From positions 5,387,501 through 5,451,500 of the forward strand of contig JANTQA010000008.1 of assembly GCA_027625915.1 (NCBI GenBank): DNA of 64,000 nt. The letters are read 5' to 3'. Every line of letters begins with the position of its first letter. Position 1 is the stretch's first letter. The position numbers were made by a program, and so were the translations under genes. This document shows, piece after piece, positions 1 through 11,632 of this stretch. The notes beneath the pieces are model-generated. The model worked only from the letters and a program-made list of their open reading frames with translations, ran no database searches and was not told where the DNA came from. Source of the stretch: Anaeramoeba flamelloides (lineage: Eukaryota > Metamonada > Anaeramoebidae).

Positions 1-1867
1 ATAACTAGTAAAAACAGAAAAGGAACAAAATCAAAAAAAATATAAATATGATATAAACTCTTTTCCAGTCAAAGGGGCCAAGTTTTATTGGAGAGGTAGA
101 AAACTTTCTATGAGTTTAATTCATTATTATTCTAAAACTAAAATTTCAATTTTTACATCAATATCATTTTTTCTCATTTTGTAAAATTTTGTTTTTTTTG
201 TTTTTTGCATTTTATTTTTTTTTTAATTATTGCTTTTTTTTTTCTTTCTTATTTTTAAAAAATTAAATTTGAAAAAAACAATGTTTGAAACTCCAAATTT
301 ACAATAAGAATAGTTGGTTTTTTGTAGATTCTTCTTAAATTCATACATTTACAAGTAAAAAATATTATTTTCAACAAAGTTAATTTCCTAAAGAAATTGA
401 GAATTTTGCATGAGATGTGACAATAAAAAGGTACCCAAAAAATTTTTTAACATTTTTTTTTTAAAATTTTTGGTTTGTTCGGGCTTTTATTATATTATTC
501 TTGACTCTTATATGAAGTTTATTATAGCTTTTATTTATAAACAATCTTAGTTTGGTTTATTACTACAAAGAAAAGTACTTTTTTATTTTTGACTGGACCC
601 ATTTGAGTGAAATAGAGTTTAGTTGGTAAAATCAAAATTATTTTCAAATTTCATGAAGATATTATGTAAAGTGTGGTATTATTAGATTTGTTTTATTTTA
701 AACTATATCCAAAATTTTTGAATTTATTCTGATTAAAAAGGGTTAAATCGAAAAGGCATTCAATCTGATAATATGAGAATTTCCAAGTATCTAAATCTTA
801 GGTTTCCAATTCAAAAAATCTCTAGATAAAAGAGCCTAGAAACATTCATTTAGGGTATTTGAAACTTAATTTGGTTATCTAGAAAAATAGGATCTGTTTA
901 TGAGGAGCTGAAATTTATTAAAAATAAAGTAATGTCTCTGGAAAGGCTGGATTTTTATTTGTAAACTTGTTTAGATAATAGTTTTAAAAACTATTTACAT
1001 TAATTAAAACTTTTTGAAGTTTTCTATTTTCAAAAAGAGAAAATTGTTCAAATTTAAAACTTTTTGATGAATTCATATTTTAATAAAGTGAAGATTCAGA
1101 ATTAAATCTGGTACAAAGGCTGGAGTCTGAAGAAAAGGACTTTTTTAAAAAAAAAGTATTCACTTTATTAAAACTTGGTTTTTTTTTGAAAATTATTCAT
1201 TCAAGAAATCTAAAAAAAAGAAAAAGCCCTTCACTTTATTAAAACAGAAAATTTCATTAAAGTCTTTTTGGTTACAATATTATTAACAGAAAAAAATTGC
1301 TTACATTTATAAAATTACAAAATAATTATATGTCCTTTTTTTCTTATTATAAATGAAAATCTAATAACTAACAATTAATTGATATTTAAACAAAAAAAAA
1401 TCCTGGTTTACTTAAAGTTTATATTACAAAAAAATGAAAAATTTGTAGGCTTTAATTCCAAAGAAATAAAAACAAAAAAAAAAGAAAAATTTCTTAGAAA
1501 CAAGTAATTTATTAAATAGTCCATAAAAAATAATTTTACAATTTAAAAAACAAACCTAAATTAAAAGAAATACAATCATCCAAATCAATGAAGAAATATG
1601 TTATTTCAAGATCATATAAAAGATTGAGAATTATGTATTTTTTAGATTATTAAAATTACGAACAATTATAAACAATTTATATTAATAAATAAAGCTACAT
1701 ATTATTAATATTAATATCTAATTATAATAATATAAATACTTAGATAATGATATATATAAACATATCTATGTGTGTGTGTGTAATTTCACCAATAAAGATC
1801 ATGAGGATAAAATAATAAAGAGAAAATCTACAAATGTCAAAATTATTAACTAATAATTTAAATCACA
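1..1867. other. A+T-rich non-coding sequence
   Basis: No gene, RNA or complete mobile element was recognised. The motif TTCACTTTATTAAAAC occurs directly at about 1159 and 1229, and a reverse-complement match lies near 1078, hinting at a degraded repeat. A short (TG)n run sits at about 1770-1781. The 3' end of the minus-strand Ras gene borders it. Confidence 0.5.
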
Positions 1868-2530
1868 CTAGAGGATGATACAGTTTGTTTTCTTTTTTAT
1901 TTTTTTAATCTTTGATCCTCTTTTTTCTCTCATAGTTCTGATGAGACTATAAAAAGCATTTTCTATATTAATTGATAATTTCGCTGAAGTTTCATAAAAC
2001 CCACAACCCAAACAACACGCTAATTCGTATCCTTCTTCTGTTGAAACTGTTCTTTGTTCTTCGAGATCAGTCTTATTACCAACAATGATGATTGGTTCTT
2101 GTTGGGAATCTTTGGCGATCAAAATTTCATCTCGTAAGGATTGGACATTATTAAATGTAACACGATCAATAACAGAGTAAACTAAGAGAAATCCTTCTCC
2201 TGATCGAATATATGAGGGTCTCATTGTTTCATAATCTTCTTGTCCTGCTGTATCCAGAATTTCCAAAAAGGCAACTTCCCCATCTATTTCACATTGCTTT
2301 CTATGCGTGTCTTCAATGGTTGGATCTATTAAATAGTAAGATTTGATTGGATCATTTAAAGAAAAAATTACTTGCATTTTAGCAACCAATCAGAAAAATA
2401 GAGCAAGAAGAAAGTTACCATATGTAGTAATAAACTTATTATAACATAATTGAACAGCTAGACAAGATTTGCCAGTACCACCGCTCCCAAGGAGAACAAG
2501 AGAATAGTTAATTGTTGAGTATAATGCCAT
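1868..2530 (-). CDS. Ras-family small GTPase, two exons, prenylated
   Basis: A membrane-anchored GTP/GDP switch of the Ras subfamily. Exons are 2530-2419 and 2325-1868; the 93 bp intron starts GTAACT and ends AATAG, phase 1, and splicing restores the switch I motif DPTIED. The product is 189 residues, the length of human Ras. Visible motifs: P-loop GSGGTGKS (residues 15-22, about five residues later than in human Ras), DPTIED effector loop, DTAGQE switch II with the catalytic Gln, NKTD and ETSAK. The tail has a polybasic stretch (KIKKIKKK) and ends in the CAAX box CIIL; a final Leu favours geranylgeranylation. The GSGG P-loop resembles Rap1 and the rest Ras, so the exact subfamily is open. 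Positions matching human Gly12, Gly13 and Gln61 are intact, so it should cycle GTP normally. The start is the first ATG of exon 1. Confidence 0.95.
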
Positions 2531-5500
2531 TTTAGTTTTTGAAAATTAATGATTTATTAAGACAGTTTTTCTTTTTTAAAGTTCTTTTAGTAAAATTGCA
2601 AATGTTGAAAATTTTCTGAATATTATTTTATATCAAAAAAATACTGACTTTTAAACAAATTGTTTCTTTTATTAACAAAATCACAAAGTTGAGATATTTT
2701 TTGCAATTGAATATTTTTTTTAAATAATAACATTTTTGAAAATTTGTTTTCAGGAATTTAAAAAAAGTACAAATCAAGTTCTGTTTGTAGTATTTTTTCT
2801 GATATAAGATTGTGTGTTATTATTTCTCAAGATTTTTTTTAGTTTTGATCTAAAAATAAAAGGAAAAAGATCTGTCAAACTTTGCATTTGAACTTTTAGA
2901 TTATTCTAGATTTGATAACAATTTTTTTACAAACAATCATGAATGTATTAAAATGCATTGCGAACTTCATTTTTCATAAATAGACCATCCCTATATTAAA
3001 GAGGGAATCAAATTTTGAAAACTAAGAGAATAACTTTTTTGAAAACAAACATTGAGATACTTTTGCATTATTTATGATTTTTTCTTGATAATAGAAAATT
3101 ATTATCTTTTTTTGTATTTCTAAATCTTTTTTACAGCTAATCGAAAGTCAGAATGAAAAAAATCAAAATACTTGAATAAAATAACTTGATAGTAAAACAT
3201 TTTTAACAGTTTAAAATTTGTTTTTCTTTTTTGAATGAGATCAAATTAAAATTTATTTAATTCCAATTCTTTAGTATTCTTTTTTTCTATAAACATTTAA
3301 AAAATAAATTAATACAAATATGATTTCAATTACAATACAGCAATTATAATTCACAATTTTTTGATTATTCTTCATTTTTAATTTGAATCCCTAATTTTAT
3401 ATAATTTACAAAATAATACAGATTTTCAAGTTAAAACAACAGACCTTCAACATGTTCAATTGAATAAGAAAAAAGAAATAATTTCAGAAAATGTCTCTTT
3501 AATTCATTATTAATTTCTTTTGTCTTATTACACAAAAAATAGAATATTTATCTTCAAAATATTTTGAACTTCTTTTTTTAATTTAATTTTTTTTTTAAAA
3601 AATTATTTAAATATTTTGCTATTAGACACTTTAGCAACACTAATTTTGTTATATTTAAGAGAATATATAGTTTAAAATTGGAGATCGAAAGTAAGAAAAT
3701 ACTGGAATCTCCCAATTTTCAATTTCTTTTTAAAAAAGAAATTATTTCAAGTGTTTTCAATCTAATAGGATATAGCATTGATAACAATACTTGAAAACAA
3801 GAAAAAGGATTTTTTTTTTATCCATTTATTTTTTTTTTTCTTCAAACATCTTCAAAAGAGATTTGTAGTATTCTATTTAAACATAGCAAATTCTTTTCAT
3901 TTGATACAAATCATATCAGATCTCTTTTGAAAAAAAAAACAATACAAAATATTGAGAATGAAAGATATCATTTTTTTTTCTGTGAAATCCAGGATTGTAT
4001 GATACTTTAATAAATTATTTTTTGTTAAAATCATTCAAATATAATTTTCGTTATTTTTTTACAGTTAATTTTAAATTATGATTTAATAATTTTGGTAGAA
4101 TAATAATTTGAAACAAGTTATTTCAAATTTTTTTACTGTCATTTTACATAAGTTACAACTTCTCTTTTTTGCAACTTTTTTCAATTTATCTTTTTATAAA
4201 AAAGTGAGGAATAATTTTAAATTAAAAGTGTTGAAACGTTTAATTATTCTCAAAAACTGAGGAACCAATCTTAAAATGTGAGGTGTGGGTTCGAGTGGGA
4301 AGAAAAATACTTTAAAAAAAAAAAAAAAAATTCACTTGATTTAACAGAAAAACTTTTATTTGTGATAGTGTATAAAAAAATAAAGTACTTACTTTTTTAA
4401 AATGATTGTAATTCATATTTTTCATTCTTTGTAAAACTTTTTTTTTCATTTGGTAATCGTTGGTAAATTGTCTTTTTTTTTAATTTACATTTGATCTGAA
4501 AACGATATTTTTTATTTTCGCTATGTTTCAAAAAATTTGTTAGATTTAAAGTGTTTACTTGAAAATTTTTCAGAAAATTTTTTCAAATATAAAATAAAAT
4601 ACGACAATAAAATACTGGGATAAGAACAAACGGTAAACTATTAATACATTTCTCAAAGTTGATCAGACAATTCAACTTTGTATTTTGCGGTGGAATTTTT
4701 TTATTTAAAAAAAAAATGTAATATAGTATTTTTCAAAAAGTGATTTGGGTGATAAAAATCAACTGTACACAACAAAAGTAAAGACTATTATTTAGTCATC
4801 TTCTTTGAAAATGGTAAAAAAAGTTAAAATTTTGGTTTCAAGGTTGCTTCTGCCTTAAAATAAAAATAAATTTTCTAAAAGGTTAAACATAATTGTTGAA
4901 CAGGAAAAAAAATAAAAACCAGATAATAAAAAGTAGATCTTGTATTTTGATTATTTTTTTTTTTGTAACTCCTTTTTTTACCATTTTATTTGCTACTTTT
5001 GCTTGAAGATGTAAACTGGATAATTTTTTTGAGATTGTATTCGTTATTATTATACGTTATGTGCTACTTTTATGGTACAAACTTTGAAAGGAAGTTATTT
5101 TTCAAAAAAATCCAAATCTAGGTCTGGGGTTTGGATTCTAGAGAAAAAAATTATGTAAAGAAAAATTCATGGAAAATGTGCCTTTATTTTGAATTCTTTT
5201 TTACCTTAAATTTCTTTCAAACTATTTGCATTTAAATTGGTTACTTTATAATAAATATTATTTAATCAATTAGTGTATTTATTGGTGTGATATTTAGTGG
5301 TAAGGTTGTTATATATGTGTTTGGTCGGGTAATGTGTTTATCTAATTGAAGGTGTTCCTATACAATTACCATTTTGAAAAAAAAAAAGTTTTTAAAATAA
5401 AAAGATAAATTTATGGGTTTTCTTATAGAAGGTATTATCATCAAACACGAGAAGTCTAAAATAAAAACTGTTTTGTTATTGAAGGGAAAAAATATAATGT

Positions 5501-7077
5501 TCCATGGTTAAGTTGTAATCACAAAAATTGATTTGTAAAAGAATGATATTTGTTTTCTCATCAATTAAAATAATTCTTTATATTCGTAAAAAACCCAATA
5601 ATTTCAGAAAAAAAACTAAATTTCAGTAATAATTGTAAGCCAAATTTCAAAATTAGTAGCAAACCTTTTTTCTATTATTTTTTCTTTTTTCATTTGTCTT
5701 TCAAAAAATAAAATGATTACATAATATTTTTATTTGTTAATCTATATTGGTTATTATCCCGAAATACTTAATAAAATACATTATTATTCAATAAAAAAAA
5801 TAATTAAAAAAATTGTTTTTTTATGAAAAATCTGCTCTTATTTTTGAAATTTAGCTTAGAACAAGTTAATGGTTTGAGTTATCATTATTTTCACTTTAAA
5901 AATTGACAAATATCTTTCTTAAATTTGTTTAGGAAATGTAGATGAATCATTAAAATATACATTTTTTTGAAACAATTAAATAATAAAATTATAATATATA
6001 TTTTTTTGACAAAGTATTTCTGAAATATTAAAAATATATTGATGTTACAATTAACTTTATAAAAAAAGGAAACAACAATAACAAGTGTTAGTTTTTATGT
6101 TGATGATTATTGGGTTAATCTTTGAAAATTAGAAATTTTGAAAATATTCTTTTTTTTGGAAGTTGAAAAGATGAATAAATAAATATTGTAAAACTTTTAT
6201 TTTTTTGAGTTTTTATTTTTAGATTTGGAAAAGGAATTAAAAAAAACAATTTTAAAAATCAAAATTTTTATTGGTGATCATTAGTAAAAAATGTAATATT
6301 TTATTGTTCAATACTAATTATAATAGATTTTTTTTTAGTGTAATTTAAACCATCTAGTACTGATATCACTTAAATTCAATCAGAACATACTTTAATTATC
6401 AATGAATCTCTATAAACTCAAATCCCAAAAAAAAAAAAAGAAGAAGAAGAAGGGAAACTTTTTCAGAAAATTTAAACAAGTTTTGAACGATACATTACTG
6501 AAAAAAAATTTGAATTTGCAGAGAAACACAGTTAAATTCAACTCTTTCAATTTAGCTCGAATTCACAGCAAAAACATTATTTTCTACACATGACTAATTT
6601 AAACCAAAAATATATTTACTACCAATTGTCTAACAAATCAGAAAATCTACTATTCCAGAACTTAAATTTTATAATCCCTGAAATGGTAATAAAGGTCATC
6701 TTGTATTAGGTTTGTTAATGTGTTATTGTGGCTTTTAGGTGATTAATCTTCAACTTTGTAATAATTTTAATGCTTCTTTGATAATCAATTGGTTTTTGTT
6801 TTTTTTTTCACCAAATCTTAATATAATAGCCCAATGCTTATATAGTTGAGATTATATTGAAAAATAATTTGTCATTTTGAGGTTGCTAATTAAAAGTTCA
6901 TTCTGTTCCGTTTTGTTTGGTTCTTTTCCCGAATTTCATATTTTTTTTTTTTTTTTTTTTTTTTTTCAGAATTTGAATAAGGGTGAATGAAATTTCAAAT
7001 TCAAACAATAAAATCAATAATTATTTTAAATAACTTATAGCATAATAGTTCAAGGCAATTCAAATCTGATTTCTAAT

Positions 7078-7277
7078 ACAGTCAGTTTCGTTTTTAAGGC
7101 ACAAACTTTCTACGAAATTTAAGGCACAAAAAAATCTCAAATTAAAGCACATGATTTCAAATTCTAGTAAAATAATTTGTGAATATTAAAATTCTAAAAA
7201 ATTGTGCCTTAATTTGAGATTTTTTTGTGCCTTAAATTTCGTTAAAAGTTTGTGCCTTAAATGTGAAACTGAAAGTA
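7078..7277. mobile_element. MITE family B, copy 1 (GGCACAAACTTT terminal inverted repeats)
   Basis: About 200 bp with inverted repeats of roughly 75 bp: the left arm begins ACAGTCAGTTTCG and contains AAGGCACAAA twice; the right arm contains TTTGTGCCTTAA and ends GAAACTGAAAGT. This is the best-preserved copy of a family also seen at 17383, 61770 and 62627. No coding capacity. Confidence 0.85.
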
Positions 7278-7411
7278 TTTATATATATATATATATAAAA
7301 ATATAAATTGATTTTTTTAAGCAAAGCTGTTATTTGAATAATAAATGGGGGGGAGTCCATTCAACTTCCGATTTCTTTACAAGAATTGAGAGTATTCAAA
7401 AAAATAAACTC

Positions 7412-8650
7412 TTTTCAAATATCGTGACTCACCTGAAATAATAAATTGAAAAAAAAAATTATCCTTTAGTATTCAAGAACAATTAATAACTAAATATGAT
7501 TTGTATTTAACTTTTAAAGCCGTTCTAAATGTATAAAAAACTGATATTTAAAAATTAAAAAAAAATAAAACCAAAAACTAAAAAAAAGTGAGTCACAATT
7601 TTCGAAATGAGCATTATGGATTTTTTATTACTGAACTTTTACTAAAAAAAAGTTGAACAAGAAGATTTTTTATGAATAATTAAATTCATTGTCAAAGATT
7701 CTACATAGTCTCAATTTTCATAGTGATTATTGGTCTTTTCGAAGATCTCTTTTTGTTTTCCACATGATCTTTTTTAAAAAAAAAAGAAAAAGAAAAACAA
7801 AAGAAAAACAAAAATTTGAAAAAGCAAAACTCAAATTTGTAAAAATAGAAAAAATGATTGAAACGACCTCGATTAAAAATTTGTGGTTTATTTTTCCTCT
7901 CTTTGGAATTAATTTGTTATATTTATAAAGTAAGGAATGGTTGTGTAAGTTTCTTCTCTTTAAATTTCTGATCATTAAAGTATGGAAAGTTTTTTTTAAC
8001 CTCAAAATGTTGTTCTGCAATTTTCAATTTTTAGTATATCTTAATTGGGTAATAATTCCTCTTATCTTTGTAAATATTTCAAGGCTAAAGCATTATTAAA
8101 AGAGGTGTATTGTTATAGTTGTTGTTGGTTGTGAGTTTTGAAGATCATTTTTATTGTATCTCTTTGAAAATTTCGTTTCTTTGGATTTTTTTATTTGTCA
8201 AAAATTACTTTTATTTTTAAAAAAGTTTTTAATTTGACAAATAAATTTAAAAATTGAAATAGAGTTAAACCTAAGACTCAAATTGAATTCTACCCCAATG
8301 AAATTGAATTAATATTTAAATAAGTATTATTTCAGATATCTAAGAATACTTATTATTGGATATTTTTTGAGATTGTAGAATGGGATTATTTTTTCAATAA
8401 AACCCTTTATATAATATTTTGAAGAACTGATAGATCTTGAATTTTTCTTCTTATAATTCTAGTAGTATTGAATAAACAATACCAAATATAGAATTTTATC
8501 AAAATGGGTTTTTTTATTAAAGAATTTACAAAAAAAATCGAGGTCGACCCATTCTGATCCAAAAATTTGAAATTTTTTTTTGTTAAGAAGACTAGAATAA
8601 ACACTCAAAACAACTCCCACTAGCATTATAAAGCGAGTCAAAATTTTTGA
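7412..8650 (-). repeat. Repeat copy related to 27822-28436, opposite orientation
   Basis: The reverse complement matches 27822-28436, with about 600 bp of extra sequence inside. Its ends carry GACTCAC-type termini next to TTCAAAAATTTTG. The first 195 bp (7412-7608) look like an independent MITE with CGTGACTCACCTG facing AAGTGAGTCAC. Short lysine-rich open frames within are low-complexity, not genes. Confidence 0.55.
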
Positions 8651-9603
8651 AAAATAGTTTAATAAAATTTGGAATCTTTATTGATTGGTTCTTTTTTCTC
8701 GTAATTTTTTTGTGAACTGAGATTATTAAATGTAACTAATATTCTAAAGAATTCGAAAAAAAGAGAATCGTTTCAAAATATATCCCATTTAAATTTCAAA
8801 AACTGAATTTAGAAATTCATACTAACTATTCAGGAAAAAAATAGTCAAAGGGAAAACACTGGTCAAATCAGTTTTGATTGTAAAATGGTATCGTAAAGCA
8901 AAATATTACCAATATTAAATAATTTCTTTTTTTGTTCATGTTAAAACAAAAATCAAGTCACAAAATTATATTGATTATTAGAATCAAAATAGAACTCAAA
9001 ATAACTCCAAAAACCAAAAAATAATATTTTTCAATTTAATAAATTTGAGATTTAATTGTAAACTTTAAAAAGTGAATTTTTTTGATTTTTTAGATACTTT
9101 GCTTATTTCCTATTCATATGAAATTGTCTTTAAGATTTTAACAATAGGTATTAATACAGTTTGGAGAATTTCAGTTTCATATATCTTCATTGTTCAGTGA
9201 AAAATAAGTAAATGAATAATTGTGATAACTTTTCCTTTTTGCTTCAATCTTTGTATTTGAATCGATTTTTCAATTAAAACTGATTTGACCAGTGTTTTCC
9301 ATTTGATAATTTTTTTCAGGAATGGTAAGTTCAATACTGATCTATTAATAATCAAAATAACACTTTAGCATGCCTAATAGAAGATAATCATTTTCCCCAT
9401 TTTTGGGATTGTCGTCCTTAATAAAATCCTCCAAATTATTTTATAAAATCCCAAGAGAAAAAAAAAAATTCCGAGATCTCATTTAATCCAATAACACAAA
9501 CAGTGGTTTAATTGAAGGGTACTTTTGTATAATGCCTTTTAGTCTAGCAAATCAAAAAGCAGGTTTTAAAGTTTTAACTTGTATTTTTTTCAATTTTTTG
9601 CCA

Positions 9604-9768
9604 TACTGGTATTTGAATTACAAATGTGAAATTTTTTCACTTGGTTTACAATTTCCTTTTTCAAACAAAACTCCAATTTACAACCTGGCCCTGTCGGGAA
9701 ACTCTCTTTTTCATAAATAAGGAAAATGAATTGAAAATATTTTCCCATTTAAACTTCAAATACCAGTA
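9604..9768. mobile_element. MITE family A, copy 1 (TACTGGTATTTGAATT)
   Basis: 165 bp bounded by TACTGGTATTTGAATT and its inverted match ending AAATACCAGTA. The interior shares TTTACAATTTCCTTTTTCAAAC with the other copies at 10029, 21659 and 37436. Confidence 0.8.
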
Positions 9769-10028
9769 TACAAATAGTCAATATTATTTGTTGAAAATGG
9801 AGAGAAAGTTGGTAAACAAAGTTCGTTTAAGAAACCTACTTGCAAGCAAAATATTTTAAAAGTCGATTTATCATATTTTGAAAAATCAGCTTGGAAGGAA
9901 TCATTTTTCAACATTTTGCTAAATGAAATACTTTCTAAACAAAAATTTAATCTGATAAATTCAGATTTAGTCCGGGATCTCTCTGATCATGGGGATTGAA
10001 TTTTGTAAAATAAATTTGAATCAGATTG

Positions 10029-10197
10029 CATTTGTATTTGAATTCTAAAATGGTAACTACTTTCACTTCTTTTACAATTTCCTTTTTCAAATAGAGTTTT
10101 TAAATTAGAACATACTTCTTTGGGAACTTTATTTGTAAAAGAAAAATCTGGAAAAAGAAGTGAACAATTTTTCCCATTTCGATTTTAAACACTGGTA
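10029..10197. mobile_element. MITE family A, copy 2 (diverged)
   Basis: Same interior as family A, with decayed termini (TTGTATTTGAATTC on the left, AAACACTGGTAAG on the right). It lies about 260 bp downstream of copy 1. Confidence 0.65.
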
Positions 10198-11632
10198 AGT
10201 TCCAAATTTCAAAGGTTCTTGATGAATAACTTCAGTGTAAACCGAAGATCACTTCAGTGGGAATATTTTCAAAAGATAGTTTCTATTTCAAAAGTGGAAA
10301 AGATTTTTCACTGGATTTTTACTTTTTTATGAGCCAGATTATTCAGGAATTAATACAAAATATAAATCTTCGGAACTACCTTTTTTATGTTTACTCTTGA
10401 TTTTGTCAGTAACTTTTTGTGTAAAATTTCAATGACAAACTAAACAACGATTTTGTAAATGTATATCAGAAAACTCCAATTAAATTTCCATCATTTATCA
10501 ATTAATAAACAAGTAAAAAAATTCATACTTTTGTAATTTTTCAATTTTGTCCCTAAAAAATAAAACTAGAAAAGAACAAAAATCTTGTTATTGGTTCACA
10601 CGTTGGTTGAGTCTAAGAATAAATATATTGTTTTTCAAAAATAAGATCGAAAAAAATGGAAACTTTTTTGGAAAAAAGAGAAAAAGGTATTCTGGAATTT
10701 GATAAACTAAAAAACAGACTACAAAGGCCAAAAAAAATCAAATTAAAAGAAACTTCATGTTTCAACCAGTGTTTTGAAGACAAGAATTAAAATTTTTGTC
10801 AGTTCTGAATGGTTAAATACTAGAAAGTTTTTTTATTTGGAAAATACCTGAAAACCGAAAAAAATTTTTCCAAGATTTTTCATAAAAAATGATTAGAATT
10901 CAGGTAAGTGTTTAAATTGCGGTTTTAAAGGAAAATCAATTCAAAATTTTTTTAGAGAACATGCACTTTTTATTTGACAAAGATTGGCAAAATAATTTTT
11001 TACCAAGCTTGTTGAGTATTATTTTTTCCAAAAAGGTCACGGAGAAACAATAACGTACCGAATAACTTTGAAACTACAACTACTCATCTTTAATTACAAA
11101 ATAATTGGATGGTAAATTACTCTCTTTTACAAAAATTTCAATGATTGTAAAACGATTAACCTGTAAGTGTATGAAAAGAATAGTTCTGATATTACCATTG
11201 AAATTTTTTTGGTTTTTATTGAATGTTTTTAAATCAAGATTTTTGTCAGGTTTTCTTTCAGAGTATTTCAAAATGAACGAATCAGAAATACAGATCTTTC
11301 TTGTTGAACACTCATATATTTTTTAGTATTAATCCGAAATTTGTAGTGATCCATTTTATAAAAAGTGAGTAAGGAAGTTTCTAAGAGTGTTGTTTAAAGT
11401 GTTTGACAAAACTCTGAAAAAGTATGGATCAGCACTTTTCAAAACTTTATCAGGATAACTTTTTTTCAAAAGGGCTGTAAGAACTTTTGAACTGCTAGTT
11501 GAATCAAATGCCTATGAATATAAAAAGAGAAAGCATTTTTCAAGGATTAAATAAACTGAAAAAAAACAACAATTGAGAAAACAAATCGTTTATTAATTTA
11601 TTTTTCAAACAATTACCAAATCAATTTTGCGA

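Larger units (their letters stand above)
2531..11632. other. Intergenic region with scattered small repeats
   Basis: About 9 kb between the Ras start and the pseudokinase start. Apart from the repeats listed separately (7078-7277, 7412-8650, 9604-9768, 10029-10197) and a T homopolymer near 6942-6966, it holds only A+T-rich sequence with short open frames that resemble no family. Confidence 0.5.

Noticed and set aside
4280-4305. GGTTCGAGT as a possible tRNA T-loop
   Set aside because: No matching acceptor, anticodon or D arms could be folded around it.
6402-6593. 63-codon open frame rich in lysine
   Set aside because: Built on an A-rich tract, with no motif or splice context.
7689-8020. Overlapping open frames on both strands
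   Set aside because: Low-complexity Lys/Phe sequence inside a repeat; no family resemblance.
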